A stretch of DNA of 64,000 bases from RGIG8306 sp964426655 (GCA_964426655.1 CAYRQT010000004.1:1-64000), one strand, 5' to 3'. Positions 1 to 8,853 are shown, numbered from the stretch's first letter. Numbers and translations: made by a program. Notes: generated by a model from the sequence alone, not told the origin.

Positions 1-2
1 AA

Positions 3-179
3 TCTGAAAAGCTGATTTCCGATATTCCGTTGATTTTGCACGAAATTGAGGAAAGCAAGGTGATGAAAAATCTTTGGACAAATTATCGCAAATCATTCAG
101 TTATGCTTCCGACATCGATTGGCAAACCGTTATGAAATCCGCCAGGGCAATGATAAAATCCGCAAAACTGATTGATTAA
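3..179 (+). CDS. C-terminal end of an unidentified protein (cut by window edge)
   Basis: A reading frame is open from the window edge and ends at TAA 177-179, giving the last 58 residues of a charged, helix-rich protein (ends SAKLID). I do not recognise the family. It precedes the serine recombinase on the same strand and is followed by a strong terminator, so it is probably the last gene of a cargo operon of the same integrative element (inference from position only). Confidence 0.5.
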   Translation, partial: SEKLISDIPLILHEIEESKVMKNLWTNYRKSFSYASDIDWQTVMKSARAMIKSAKLID

Positions 180-210
180 AACTTCAAGCAAAACTTTAAG
201 GATAGTATAA

Positions 211-250
211 AGCAGATATGTGGTGTTTTTCCATATATCTGCTCTTTTTT
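211..250 (+). terminator. Intrinsic terminator of the upstream element gene
   Basis: A 13-bp stem with one G.U pair (AGCAGATATGTGG with CCATATATCTGCT) is closed by a short T-rich loop and followed by CTTTTTT. It lies 31 bases after the stop of the partial gene. Confidence 0.85.
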
Positions 251-285
251 ATTGTTTTCTTTTATTGTTTTTGAATGACTACTGC

Positions 286-326
286 GTAAATACGCGTATT
301 ACAAAAATGTAAATACAAGTATTACA
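286..326 (+). promoter_or_regulatory. Twin palindromic operator upstream of the recombinase
   Basis: Two copies of GTAAATACNNGTATTACA lie at 286-303 (centre GC) and 309-326 (centre AA). Each is an imperfect inverted repeat and their starts are 23 bp apart, about two helical turns. The second copy ends 9 bp before the -35 box of the recombinase promoter. The layout fits a dimeric regulator binding both sites on one DNA face. The regulator is not in the window. Confidence 0.6.
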
Positions 327-334
327 AAGACCTA

Positions 335-363
335 TTGTCTTTTTTATAAAAGTGTGTTACAAT
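335..363 (+). promoter_or_regulatory. Sigma-A promoter of the recombinase gene
   Basis: TTGTCT (335-340), a 17-bp spacer and TACAAT (358-363). Transcription would start near 370, just before the ribosome binding site at 382-388. This also argues against the ATG at 362, which falls inside the -10 box. Confidence 0.6.
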
Positions 364-397
364 GTTGTTACAAATTAGTATAAAGGAGAATATAACA

Positions 398-2179
398 TTG
401 ATAGTTGACGGATATACTCGAATTTCCGTGGATTTGCAGGAAGAAAATCAGGAAAATACGAGTATCGAAAACCAAAAGCATATCATAATGGACTATGTCA
501 GCGAAAACTTTCCCGACGCCAAGCTTCGTCTTTATGAAGACCGTGACCGTTCGGGATATACCTTTTCACAGCGGGAACACTATCAGGAAATGCGAAAAGA
601 ACTGATGTCGGGCGATGTCCGCATTCTTATTGTCAAGGACTTTTCCCGATTTTCCCGCCGCAACAGTCTGGGACTTTTAGAACTTGAAACGCTCCGTGAT
701 GCGGGAGTGCGTATTATTTCTATCGGAGACAACATTGACTACCCAACCAAGGATGATTGGATGCTCATTCAGTTCAAGTTTCTGATGAACGAAATGCCAG
801 TCACCGATACATCAAAAAAAATCAAACATATTATTGCTAACCGCCAGAAAAACGGGCAATGGATTTGCGCTGTTCCCTATGGCTATCGTTTGATCAATAC
901 CAAAGAGATGGAGTATGAGATTGACCCACCCGCCGCAGAGGTCGTCCGTGAGATATTTCGACTCTACAATAATGGTTGGGGTTATAAAAAGATTGCCAAT
1001 CACCTGACTGAAACCGGTGTGCCGACCCCCCGTGCTAACGAGATTGCACAAAAGGAAGCGGAGGGCAAAACAACACGACTGAAAGCCAAAAATGAATGGA
1101 GCATTATTTCGGTTAGCTCAATTATTCAAAACGATTTTTATATCGGAACACTGCGGCAGAAAAAATACACCCGCAAAGGAATTAATGGAAAAGATGTGCG
1201 GATAGATGATGAAGATCAAATAGTCATTGAAAATGCCCACGATCCTATCATTGACACAAAAACCTTTGCCTATGCCAAAGAGCAGTTGAAGCTGCGTTCA
1301 AAATCAAACTATCGCGGAGAGAAGAAATATGCCACCGACTATTCGGGCTTTCTGTTCTGCGGTGACTGCGGCAGTCCGATGTTCTCCATGTCCCGTCCCG
1401 ACCTTGCGGCGGCGTATACCTGCGGAACCTATCACAGACGCGGACTGAAAGGCTGTACTTCTCATCATATCCGTGTGGATTTGCTGGACGAATTGCTCAA
1501 AGGGTATATACTCCGTGTGCGTAATAACTGCCAAAAGATGATTGCGGAACTCGAACAGGCAATCAAGGAACAACCGCAGCGTGAAGCAGAACTCGGGTTA
1601 ACGGTTAACAGTATTGAACAGCAGATTACCGATGCGAAAGATCAGCTCAAGGAACTGTACAAGCAAAAGGTGCTATCCTCTCTCGGCAAGTCAGATGCTA
1701 AATCAAAAATCCGTGAGCAGGTTTACGAGGAAATGGAAACAGAGCTTACTGAGCGAATTGCAGGGCTTGAAAAGCAGTTCACGGAAGTCAGTGATATGCG
1801 CAACACAATGATTCAGACCAATCGCAAAGCAAAAACGGTTATTGATGTTTTTGAGGATGTTCTGCGCAAAGAGAAGCTGGATAAGCGTGATATCGGACTT
1901 ATCGTTGACCACATCACGATATTTGAAGAGCATCTGAATGTAAAGCTGAAAACTGATGTGGATATGCTGCTGTCGCTTGAGGACAAGGAGGAAACCGTAA
2001 ATTTTCCGAAGGGCAGTAAGGATATCGAAAAAGACATGATAGTCCAGTCAAGTGTAAACAGACGGGACAAGGTCTTTACTGTCAATGTTATCAGCAGCGG
2101 TGAACCGTCTCGGATTTGTTTGGGACCAGAGAAACCATGGAATTGTACAGAAATGGTATGCGCTCTCTGGAGGAAATGA
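398..2179 (+). CDS. Large serine recombinase of an integrative element
   Basis: A site-specific recombinase of the large serine family (integration/excision through a 5'-phosphoserine link). The N-terminal resolvase domain spans about residues 1-150, with catalytic Ser10 in YTRIS and an Arg-rich active-site segment (KDFSRFSRR). A recombinase domain follows (about 165-290), then a zinc ribbon (CGDC, later C..H..C) near residue 320 and a long charged coiled-coil (about 385-490). The TTG at 398 is chosen because AAAGGAG lies 9 nt upstream, while the ATG at 362 sits in the promoter. About 593 residues, normal for the family. The last codons overlap the truncated regulator at 2104-2580, so the C-terminal tail may be encoded by target DNA. 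Confidence 0.92.
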   Translation: MIVDGYTRISVDLQEENQENTSIENQKHIIMDYVSENFPDAKLRLYEDRDRSGYTFSQREHYQEMRKELMSGDVRILIVKDFSRFSRRNSLGLLELETLRDAGVRIISIGDNIDYPTKDDWMLIQFKFLMNEMPVTDTSKKIKHIIANRQKNGQWICAVPYGYRLINTKEMEYEIDPPAAEVVREIFRLYNNGWGYKKIANHLTETGVPTPRANEIAQKEAEGKTTRLKAKNEWSIISVSSIIQNDFYIGTLRQKKYTRKGINGKDVRIDDEDQIVIENAHDPIIDTKTFAYAKEQLKLRSKSNYRGEKKYATDYSGFLFCGDCGSPMFSMSRPDLAAAYTCGTYHRRGLKGCTSHHIRVDLLDELLKGYILRVRNNCQKMIAELEQAIKEQPQREAELGLTVNSIEQQITDAKDQLKELYKQKVLSSLGKSDAKSKIREQVYEEMETELTERIAGLEKQFTEVSDMRNTMIQTNRKAKTVIDVFEDVLRKEKLDKRDIGLIVDHITIFEEHLNVKLKTDVDMLLSLEDKEETVNFPKGSKDIEKDMIVQSSVNRRDKVFTVNVISSGEPSRICLGPEKPWNCTEMVCALWRK

Positions 2180-2580
2180 AGAAATTGATCCATTATGTGG
2201 CGGAAACTTATGACGAGATCCTACTGTCCGGATCTCAGGAAGAAATTGTGGAAAAAATAGAAGAATATGTCAACCTGAATCTGGATAGGAATTTAAGAAA
2301 GGAGGACATTGTCAACCTGGTACATCTAAACACAGATTATATCACCAGATTGTTTCGCAAGGAGAGGGGCATATCTGTTAAAAGCTATATCATCCAGCAG
2401 AAATTAGAGGCGGCGCGAAAGATGATTCAGACAACGAATTTGTCTGTTAGCTATATTGCTGCCCGATACGGTTACACAAACTTTAGCCACTTTTCTTCAG
2501 CATATAAAAAGCAGTTTGGCGTTACTCCACAGGAAGATCGGAGAAAGAATGGAATCGAAATAGAGGATAATAAACCATAA
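2104..2580 (+). pseudogene. AraC-type response regulator, 3' fragment left beside the mobile element
   Basis: The frame is open from 2104 (in-frame TGA at 2101) and encodes a linker followed by a complete two-helix AraC/XylS DNA-binding domain (DYITRLFRKERGIS; YIAARYGYTNFSHFSSAY; FGVTPQ). Family members of the YesN type carry a receiver domain and several hundred residues ahead of this; here they are absent and the serine recombinase ends inside the fragment. I infer that the element inserted into a regulator gene and that the missing 5' part lies beyond its other end. A TTG at 2116 or ATG at 2137 could still start a short HTH protein. The gene precedes a sugar ABC locus, the usual YesN neighbourhood. 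Confidence 0.7.
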
Positions 2581-2606
2581 CAGGCAGTCCCTTTTTTCTT
2601 ATGAGA

Positions 2607-2642
2607 GGAGTCCCTTTGCTAAAAACGGGGATTCCTTTTTTT
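2607..2642 (+). terminator. Intrinsic terminator after the regulator fragment
   Basis: GGAGTCCC pairs with GGGGATTCC (8 bp including a wobble) around a 12-nt loop and is followed by seven T. The rest of 2643-2850 shows no gene; it is the AT-rich leader of the next locus. Confidence 0.75.
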
Positions 2643-2850
2643 GCGAATGCAAGCTGCATTTTAGCACGTATTTTCAACATGGTTAAGTCGTTTTTTTGAA
2701 GAAAAGCCTCTTCCCGTTTGCTCTTAGCGGAATGCCGTGATTAAAAAACCGTGAAATATATAGAGCCTGCCCACATCAAAAGATTACAATAAAGATAATA
2801 TAAGAGTAAAAAGCAGAAGCTTTTGTGAAAGTGTAGTGGGAGGCTGAGAG

Positions 2851-4358
2851 ATGTCCAAAAAAGGCGAAGTCCTCGTTGAAGTCAGAGATTTGTGCAAGAA
2901 TTTTGGTGTTACTGTTGCCTTAAATCATGTGAATATGGAAATCAGACGGGGAGAAATCAGAGGACTGATTGGGGAAAATGGGTCAGGGAAGTCTACCGTG
3001 ACTTCTATTATTGCAGGGATTCAGGCTGCAACCAGCGGGGAGATGTTTTATTTGGGGAAACCCTGGAGTCCAAGGACATCTCTGGAAGCTGTGCACAACG
3101 GAATTGGTATTATTGTGCAGGAGATGGGTACCATTCCCAATATTACAGTAGCGGAAAATATTTTTCTTGGAGACTATGAGCAGTTTAGGGTGGGGCCCTT
3201 TATCAGCAAAAAAAAGATGATTCAAAAAGCCCAGAAGGCCCTGGAAAAAATAGGCATTTCAGATATCCAGGCGGGAGTCTCTGCAGGGGCCTACAATATG
3301 GAGCAGAGAAAATTAATTGAAGTGGCCAAAACCATGGCACACGATCCGGAAATCTTCATTGTGGATGAAACGACTACGGCACTTTCAGAAAAAGGCCGTG
3401 AGATACTGTATAGACAGATGCATAAAGCAGCAGAGAATAATAAGGCAGTCGTTTTCATCAGCCATGACCTGGATGAAATCATGGAGCACAGCGATACGCT
3501 TACGGTCCTGCGGGATGGCAATATTATTGATAATATGGACAAAGCAGACTTTGAAGCTGAAAGCATCAAACAAAAGATGATAGGCCGGGAAGTAGAGGGG
3601 CATTATTATCGCATTGATGAGGATGGGTATGAAGAGGAAGTGGTCCTTTCGGCCAGAAATCTTACCACCATGCAGGATCTGCTTTGTTTTGATCTGGATT
3701 TGCATAAAGGAGAAATCCTTGGGATCGGCGGATTAAGCGAATGTGGAATGCACACGTTGGGGGGGCGCTTTATGGTATTGAAGAGGTCGTGTACGGAGAG
3801 GTTTGTCTGAAAGAGAAAGGGGTAAAAATCACCTCAGGGGAGGTTGCCTTTAATAATCGGATGGGATATGTTTCAAAAAACAGGGATATTGAATCTTTGA
3901 TACTTAGCGCTGATATTCCTACTAATATCAGCGGTACTGGTTACAAAAAAAACCGAGGACTCGGATTTTTTATTTCTGGAAAAAAAGAAAAATGATATTC
4001 ACAGATGCAGGTGGATGCTCTTGCCATAAAATGCGTCAGCATTTTTCAGCCGGTTAAGACCCTGTCCGGAGGTAATAAGCAAAAGGTCGTATTTGGAAAA
4101 TGGCTGGCTGCTGATGCGGATATATTGATTTTGGATTGCCCGACAAGAGGCGTTGATATTGGGGTAAAAGCAGCTATGTACCAGCTGATTTATGAAATGA
4201 AAAAAAGGGGAAAATCAGTGGTGTTGATTTCAGAAGAATTGCCGGAGTTGTGCGGAATGAGTGACAGACTTCTGATTATGCGAAACGGAAAAGTGACAGG
4301 TGAATTTTTTCGGCAGAATGGGTTTAGTTCGGCAGAGCTCATTAATTGTATGATATAG
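2851..4358 (+). pseudogene. RbsA/MglA-type sugar ABC ATPase, frameshifted and interrupted
   Basis: The intact protein would be a tandem-domain ATPase of a ribose/galactose-type importer, about 500 residues. Domain 1 is readable from 2851: Walker A GENGSGKST, a degenerate signature (YNMEQRKLIEVAKTMA) and Walker B FIVDETTTAL. After GMHTLGG the frame is lost in a G-run at about 3759-3765 (one G missing). It resumes in a second frame as GALYGIEEVVYGEV and is stopped by an in-frame TGA at 3993-3995. The same frame continues to 4358 with the second signature LSGGNKQKV and Walker B ILILDCPTRGVD. Two independent lesions make loss of function likely, although the G-run shift alone could be a sequencing error. 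Confidence 0.85.
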
Positions 4359-4372
4359 GGAGGCAGGAAATC

Positions 4373-4588
4373 ATGAATGAAAACAATCAAACCATGGAGG
4401 CTTTTGTCCCCAAGCTGACCCTGAATGACCGTCTGGAAATAATAAAAGGGAAAAGGGCCTTCCCGCTGGTCTTTCCCATTTGCATGCTGATTTTTCTATT
4501 GATAATGTTCAGCCTGGCAACGCATGGTCGGTTCCTGACGGCGAATGTGTTCAAAGGGATTTTTAACCAAAGCCTGATTGTACACTGA
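4373..4588 (+). pseudogene. RbsC-type sugar permease, N-terminal remnant
   Basis: Starts at ATG 4373 after GGGAGGCAGG, directly behind the broken ATPase. About 71 codons show a cytoplasmic N-terminus, one membrane helix (FPLVFPICMLIFLLIMFSLA) and the start of the region that leads into helix 2 in the family, then a stop. Family members have about 320 residues and 8-10 helices, so more than three quarters are missing. Sequence between 4589 and 4731 does not resemble permease; a deletion has joined it to unrelated DNA. Confidence 0.75.
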
Positions 4589-4731
4589 TTCAAAATGGGG
4601 CCAGAATGGCGGATCTTGTTAAGTACTTCTAGGGGTCCCTCTTTGGGAAGGAAAAAAGAAAGAAATTACAGAATAGGAGGCAGGCATCGGGTTTGATCGA
4701 AAAGAGAAAGCGGGCAATGCCTTGAAAGTAT

Positions 4732-5517
4732 ATGGGATATATCAGTTTTTGGATCAGTTTTCTTTCTTCTGTGGCAGGTGCCATCTGTGGGATTGGCGGA
4801 GGCGTCATTATTAAGCCTGTGCTGGATTTATTTCGTATTGACACGGTGCCGGCAATCAGCTTCATGTCGGGATGTACGGTTCTGTGTATGAGCGGATATT
4901 CTGTGAGCAAAACCATGATATCCGGAGAAAGCCAGATTAATTTCTCCATTGGCACCCCTTTGGCTTTTGGAGCAATTTTAGGGGGAATGGGCGGAAAGGG
5001 GCTGTTTAACTGGATCAGTAGTCTTTTTACGGATATTAATCGCATTGGAGCTGTACAGGGAGGTTGCCTGTTCCTGGTGACCTTATTCACTTTTCTGTAC
5101 ACCCTTTTTAAAAAGCGTGTCCCTTCTTTTCATGTGCACAGCAAGGCAGCCTGCCTGCTAATTGGGCTTTCTCTGGGAGTGTTATCCAGCTTTCTGGGTA
5201 TTGGCGGAGGGCCGATTAACCTGGTGGTTCTATATTTCTTCTTCTCCATGGGAACCAAAGCGGCAGCCCAAAATAGCCTGTACATTATTTTATTCAGCCA
5301 GATGGCAAGCCTTTTAATGGCAATATGTACCCGAACCGTTCCCTCCTTTCGGTGGGAAATTTTGCTACAGATGTGTGCAGGAGGTGTTTTGGGGGGCATT
5401 GCAGGGAGAAAATTGAACAGGCGAATGAATGAAAAAGCTGTGGAATATCTATTTATTGCTCTGATGTTGCTTATTCTTTGTATCAGCGCTTATAATACAT
5501 GGCAATATGCGACATGA
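4732..5517 (+). CDS. TauE/SafE (DUF81) family anion exporter/permease
   Basis: A 261-residue integral membrane protein with about eight hydrophobic segments in two repeats. Each repeat begins with the family glycine motif (GIGGGVI near residue 22 and GIGGGPINL near residue 158). TauE/SafE members are linked to export or uptake of sulfite, sulfonates or other small organic anions; the substrate cannot be read here. An upstream TTG after AGGAGG (4675-4680) runs into a stop, so ATG 4732 is the first usable start although its own binding site is weak. It overlaps or abuts the hydrolase behind it and sits in an otherwise decayed locus, yet its frame is complete. Confidence 0.85.
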   Translation: MGYISFWISFLSSVAGAICGIGGGVIIKPVLDLFRIDTVPAISFMSGCTVLCMSGYSVSKTMISGESQINFSIGTPLAFGAILGGMGGKGLFNWISSLFTDINRIGAVQGGCLFLVTLFTFLYTLFKKRVPSFHVHSKAACLLIGLSLGVLSSFLGIGGGPINLVVLYFFFSMGTKAAAQNSLYIILFSQMASLLMAICTRTVPSFRWEILLQMCAGGVLGGIAGRKLNRRMNEKAVEYLFIALMLLILCISAYNTWQYAT

Positions 5518-5537
5518 TTTGGGCAGAGAGGAAAAGA

Positions 5538-6287
5538 ATGAAAATGGATGGGATTGTCAATGTATCCTGGAAAGAAAAAGAAACGGGTCTGGTGGACGTT
5601 ATTCCCAACATCGTTTATCAGGCCCTTGATGGAGAGGAACAGCATATTCATTTGTTCCTCCCAGATCAGCTTTATCCAAACCCCACTGAAAAGATTCCCG
5701 ATTATCCCCTGGTGGTATATGTACCCGGCTCTGCTTGGCATAGACAACGTCTGTGGACCGGGCTGGATAAAGCCCAATATTTTGCTTCCAGAGGGGTGGC
5801 TTTTGCTATCGCAGAATATCGCCCCACGGACATAGGTGCAGTGTATCCGGCCCAGATTGAAGATATTAAAGCGGCAATTTGTTATTTAAAGGACCATGCA
5901 GAAAAATATCACATTAATGCCGAAAAGATTGGGCTATGGGGAAACAGCAGCGGTGGGCATACAGCACTTGGTATTGCTTTTTCAAATCCAGAGATGATTA
6001 ACTGTGTGGTAAGCTGGTATGCGCCCTGCGACCTGCTGGAATTAAGGGAGAAGCAGGAGGGATTGTCATATCTGGGGGCAGAAAGTCCGGAAGGATGGCT
6101 TGTGGGACGGAGGGATTTATCAAATGAACCGGAACTGGCAAAGAAAATAAGCCCGATTTATTGGATTAATGAAGAAAGTGTTATCCCTCCAATTTTGCTC
6201 ATGCATGGAACCAGGGATGAGCTGGTACCCTTTTCTCAATCTGCTCAGCTATATCAAAAATTGAAGAAATATAGCCTGCAAATAAAA
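5538..6287 (+). pseudogene. Alpha/beta hydrolase (esterase-lipase type), 5' part before the IS110 insertion
   Basis: Starts at ATG 5538 behind AGAGAGG. Shows the hydrolase core: oxyanion strand (LVVYVPGSAW), nucleophile elbow GNSSGGH and the acid loop HGTRDELVPF. Normal members end with a histidine loop about 30-40 residues later. Here the frame runs into the IS110 end after KKYSLQI and stops at 6299. The missing catalytic histidine segment is found on the other side of the element at 7895-7990. The family includes BD-FAE/acetylesterase-like enzymes acting on small or plant-derived esters; substrate unknown. Confidence 0.88.
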
Positions 6288-6390
6288 AGTCAAGACTAAA
6301 TTGATGAATATTGAGAAATTTATACAGGTTGAAAAGTTGGTATCAAAAAAAGACCACCACAAAGCGTTGGCCGAAAATCAGAGTCTTAGA

Positions 6391-7602
6391 TTAGTTTGAT
6401 CCTGAAAGAGTTGAAAGGTATTCTTTCACTCGCCCATAGTAGATGCGAAGAAATTTATTTGCTCCAGCAGTCATGTAAACATAATAAGGTTTGCCCTGAG
6501 CCCGTTTCTTATCAAGAAACATATAAACAGGATCATTCTGTGGCATTGTCTTAATAAGAGCATCCATTACTTGAAAAAGGGTTTTCCGTAGATCAGCAGA
6601 GCCGCGTTTTGAGGTAGGCACACTTTTCTGTGAATAGGTTCCAGATTCATTTACACCAGGATCAACGCCTGCAAAAGCAGTTAAGGCTCCCTTGCTGTGA
6701 AAACGTGTTACATCACCAATCTCGGATATAAGCTGTGGACCAAGTGATGGACCAACGCCTTTCATCTCCATAACGATGGGGTATTCAGGAAGTTTAGCAG
6801 CAGTTTCATTCATAAGAGTGCGGAGACTCTCTACTGTCACTGATGCACTGTTAAGCTGATCAACAGCCTGTTTGATAACAAACTTTGTTACTTCATCCTT
6901 TGGAAGTACAGGAACAAGTTCCTTTGCAGTTCCATAAATTTCCTCAGCTTTGGCTTGGCTGAAGTTGTACTTGTTTCGTTTGCACCATTTTTGATAATGG
7001 TCAATAAATGCATTTAATGACATTTTACGAACACAGTCAACGTGCCAGTAAGTAGATGCAAAATCAACCCATTTCTGACTGCCATCACTACGGGCAGGAC
7101 TATCAAAGTAGGTGTTAACACCAGGGTAGGTCTGGTCAAGGATGCCGATAAGATTGTTCTTCATAGCCGTCTTGTGCTTCATATAAAATCCAAACTGACG
7201 GTTCATGGTTTTTAATTGATTGCGTAATTCGTCCATGACACTATACTGTTTAAGATTTTGCCATTTGTCAAGTGCATAACGAGCAATCTTAACAGCATCA
7301 GCTTTGTCGGATTTTACTTTGCGAAGAGAATCATTATCAAAATCTTTGATGAGCTTTGGATTAACAGCAGAAACAAAAAGATTGGCTTGTGATAGTTGAT
7401 GAGCGAGAACTTCATAATAACGTCCAGTATGCTCCATGACGATTCGTGATTCGCCTTCAACAGATTTGATTAGTTCTACGAGTGAAAGGATCTCACTTGA
7501 AGTATGCTTGATTTCAAATGGTGTAGAAATAATCTCTCCATATGGGCGGAGGATTGCAACTATACTTTTGCCTTTAGAAACATCAATACCTACTGCGTTC
7601 AT
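6391..7602 (-). CDS. IS110-family transposase (DEDD recombinase)
   Basis: 403 residues, complete. The N-terminal RuvC-like DEDD_Tnp_IS110 domain begins GIDVSKGKS (Asp7), followed by VMEHTGRYY and KSDKADAVKIARY, which carry further acidic catalytic residues. The C-terminal Transposase_20 domain has MKGVGPSLGPQL, a helix-hairpin-helix-like segment, and GTYSQKSVPTSKRGSADLR, which holds the catalytic serine. The length and all expected motifs suggest an active enzyme. The start at 7602 is preceded by AAGGAGTGAC on the minus strand. Confidence 0.95.
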   Translation of the reverse strand: MNAVGIDVSKGKSIVAILRPYGEIISTPFEIKHTSSEILSLVELIKSVEGESRIVMEHTGRYYEVLAHQLSQANLFVSAVNPKLIKDFDNDSLRKVKSDKADAVKIARYALDKWQNLKQYSVMDELRNQLKTMNRQFGFYMKHKTAMKNNLIGILDQTYPGVNTYFDSPARSDGSQKWVDFASTYWHVDCVRKMSLNAFIDHYQKWCKRNKYNFSQAKAEEIYGTAKELVPVLPKDEVTKFVIKQAVDQLNSASVTVESLRTLMNETAAKLPEYPIVMEMKGVGPSLGPQLISEIGDVTRFHSKGALTAFAGVDPGVNESGTYSQKSVPTSKRGSADLRKTLFQVMDALIKTMPQNDPVYMFLDKKRAQGKPYYVYMTAGANKFLRIYYGRVKEYLSTLSGSN

Positions 7603-7894
7603 ATATTTGTCACTCCTTAAAATTATTACAATGGATAAGCACCAGCTTTACTCATTACTTATTCAATCTACTGTGGGATGACACGAACGTACCAAAGGCA
7701 GTTCAACCTGCATAAAACGAACGCTGCGAATGAGGAGCTGGTTATCAGTCTAAATTACGGACGCGAAGTCCAAGAAAGGAACCGATATACCATTGCTATC
7801 TACATTCTAACAGCTTAAGTAACAAGATGGATAAATCCTTACTGGTTGTAAGGGAGATTAACCATAAATACATTGTAGTAGAAAGGAAGTGTCT
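7603..7894 (-). ncRNA. Candidate bridge (seek) RNA region of the IS110 element
   Basis: IS110 elements express a noncoding bridge RNA from the end 5' of the transposase. This 292-nt leader has no coding frame and shows nested pairing on the minus strand. A long-range stem joins 7736-7746 to 7633-7647 (AGCTGG/CCAGCT plus an AT-rich extension after a small bulge). It encloses a GCAG/CTGC hairpin at 7698-7711. A separate GGAC/GTCC hairpin lies at 7759-7771. The exact RNA ends and the guide loops could not be assigned by eye. Confidence 0.4.
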
Positions 7895-7990
7895 TTTTTT
7901 CAGTTGGAAGGAGCGGGGCATGGAACAGGCGGTTTTTTATCTGAAGAAGCGTACGCACAGGTAATGAAATTTATAGAAAAAAACTGGTAG
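7895..7990 (+). pseudogene. Alpha/beta hydrolase, 3' part after the IS110 insertion
   Basis: From the IS end the frame reads FFQLEGAGHGTGGF and continues to FIEKNW, stop TAG at 7988-7990. GAGHG carries the catalytic histidine missing from the 5' part at 5538-6287. Joining the two parts restores a family-length protein, which is direct evidence for insertion of the element into this gene. Confidence 0.85.
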
Positions 7991-8004
7991 GATACCCAGT
8001 TGTT

Positions 8005-8832
8005 TTATTTTGCACTGTTCTTATCAAAGGGGATTCCCGGGTTTTCTGTATTGCGTACTTTTTTGATGTACTGAGAAGGGGATAAATGATAATATTTTTT
8101 AAAAACAGAAGAAAAATAAGGATAATTCAGATACCCTACTTCCGCCGCAATGGCAATGGCAGAATAGTCCGTATTTTCCATTAAACCCACAGCAAGCTGC
8201 ATGCGCTTTTGAATCATCCACTGACTGATGCTTAACCCATTTTCCCGCTTGAAAATACGATTTAAATAAGTTGGTGTAATATAAAACTGATCAGCCAAAT
8301 CACTGATACTGAGGTTTTCATTACTGATATGTTCTAAAATATATTTCTGGCAGGCATTGATAATGGCTTTTGGGGACTGACTGGAGGCATCCAGTACAGG
8401 GTCCTGCTTTGTGGCCAGCCAGTCTTTTCCAAGAGATTGCAGGCGATTATTCTCCTGATTGGCCAGGTGTCGCCTTACCGCCTGCAAAACAGCGTCACCG
8501 ATTTCTTCATATTTGGCAGGCAGAAGGATATAATTCTGGCAGTGAAGGGCAATGGCTTCCTGGGCGTAGGCAAAATCGGCATGACAGGTGAGAAGCAGGC
8601 ACTCCATATCCAGATTTTGCTGACGAATCCATCGAATCAGAGATATTCCGTTTTCTCCGGGCATTTCAATGTCACATAAGAGAATTTCAATAGGTTCTTT
8701 TTGAAGCAGCAGGCGGGCATCCTCTGCATTAAAGCGGACAAAAACTTCCGAAATGCCATATTTTTCCCAGTGAATTTCTTTCTTCATGGTTTCTGCCTCT
8801 AAAATGGCATCATTCACCATCAGTAATCTCAT
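8005..8832 (-). CDS. Two-component response regulator, receiver plus AraC domain (YesN type)
   Basis: 275 residues. Receiver domain at about 1-120: acidic pocket near VNDA, phospho-acceptor Asp54 in LLCDIEMP, Thr82 and Lys107 (LLPAKYEE). The usual DD acidic pair is reduced to ND. AraC-type double HTH at about 165-260 (YITPTYLNRIFKRENG; IAAEVGYLNYPYFSSVFKKYYHLSPSQY). Shorter than many YesN proteins because the middle linker is brief. It follows the kinase gene at 8854-10482 on the same strand, 21 bp apart, and the pair is divergent from an oligosaccharide ABC operon, which it probably controls. Confidence 0.92.
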   Translation of the reverse strand: MRLLMVNDAILEAETMKKEIHWEKYGISEVFVRFNAEDARLLLQKEPIEILLCDIEMPGENGISLIRWIRQQNLDMECLLLTCHADFAYAQEAIALHCQNYILLPAKYEEIGDAVLQAVRRHLANQENNRLQSLGKDWLATKQDPVLDASSQSPKAIINACQKYILEHISNENLSISDLADQFYITPTYLNRIFKRENGLSISQWMIQKRMQLAVGLMENTDYSAIAIAAEVGYLNYPYFSSVFKKYYHLSPSQYIKKVRNTENPGIPFDKNSAK

Positions 8833-8853
8833 GTTAGCTCCTTTTTGATCACG

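Larger units (their letters stand above)
6288..7894 (-). mobile_element. IS110-family insertion sequence
   Basis: A single DEDD transposase gene on the minus strand is flanked by about 100 nt (right end, 6288-6390) and about 290 nt (left end, 7603-7894) of noncoding DNA. The long noncoding part on the 5' side of the transposase is the IS110-subgroup arrangement. Ends are placed by the interruption of the hydrolase: coding similarity stops after codon 6282-6287 and resumes at about 7895. No terminal inverted repeats or clear target duplication are seen, as is usual for the family. End positions are good to about 10 bp. Confidence 0.85.

Noticed and set aside
7698..7711. Short matches between the IS110 leader and the insertion target (CAGTT and CCTGCA)
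   Set aside because: Both matches are in the same sense, whereas bridge-RNA left and right guides should match opposite strands; they are also explained by the GCAG/CTGC hairpin itself. Matches of 5-6 nt in 300 nt are expected by chance.
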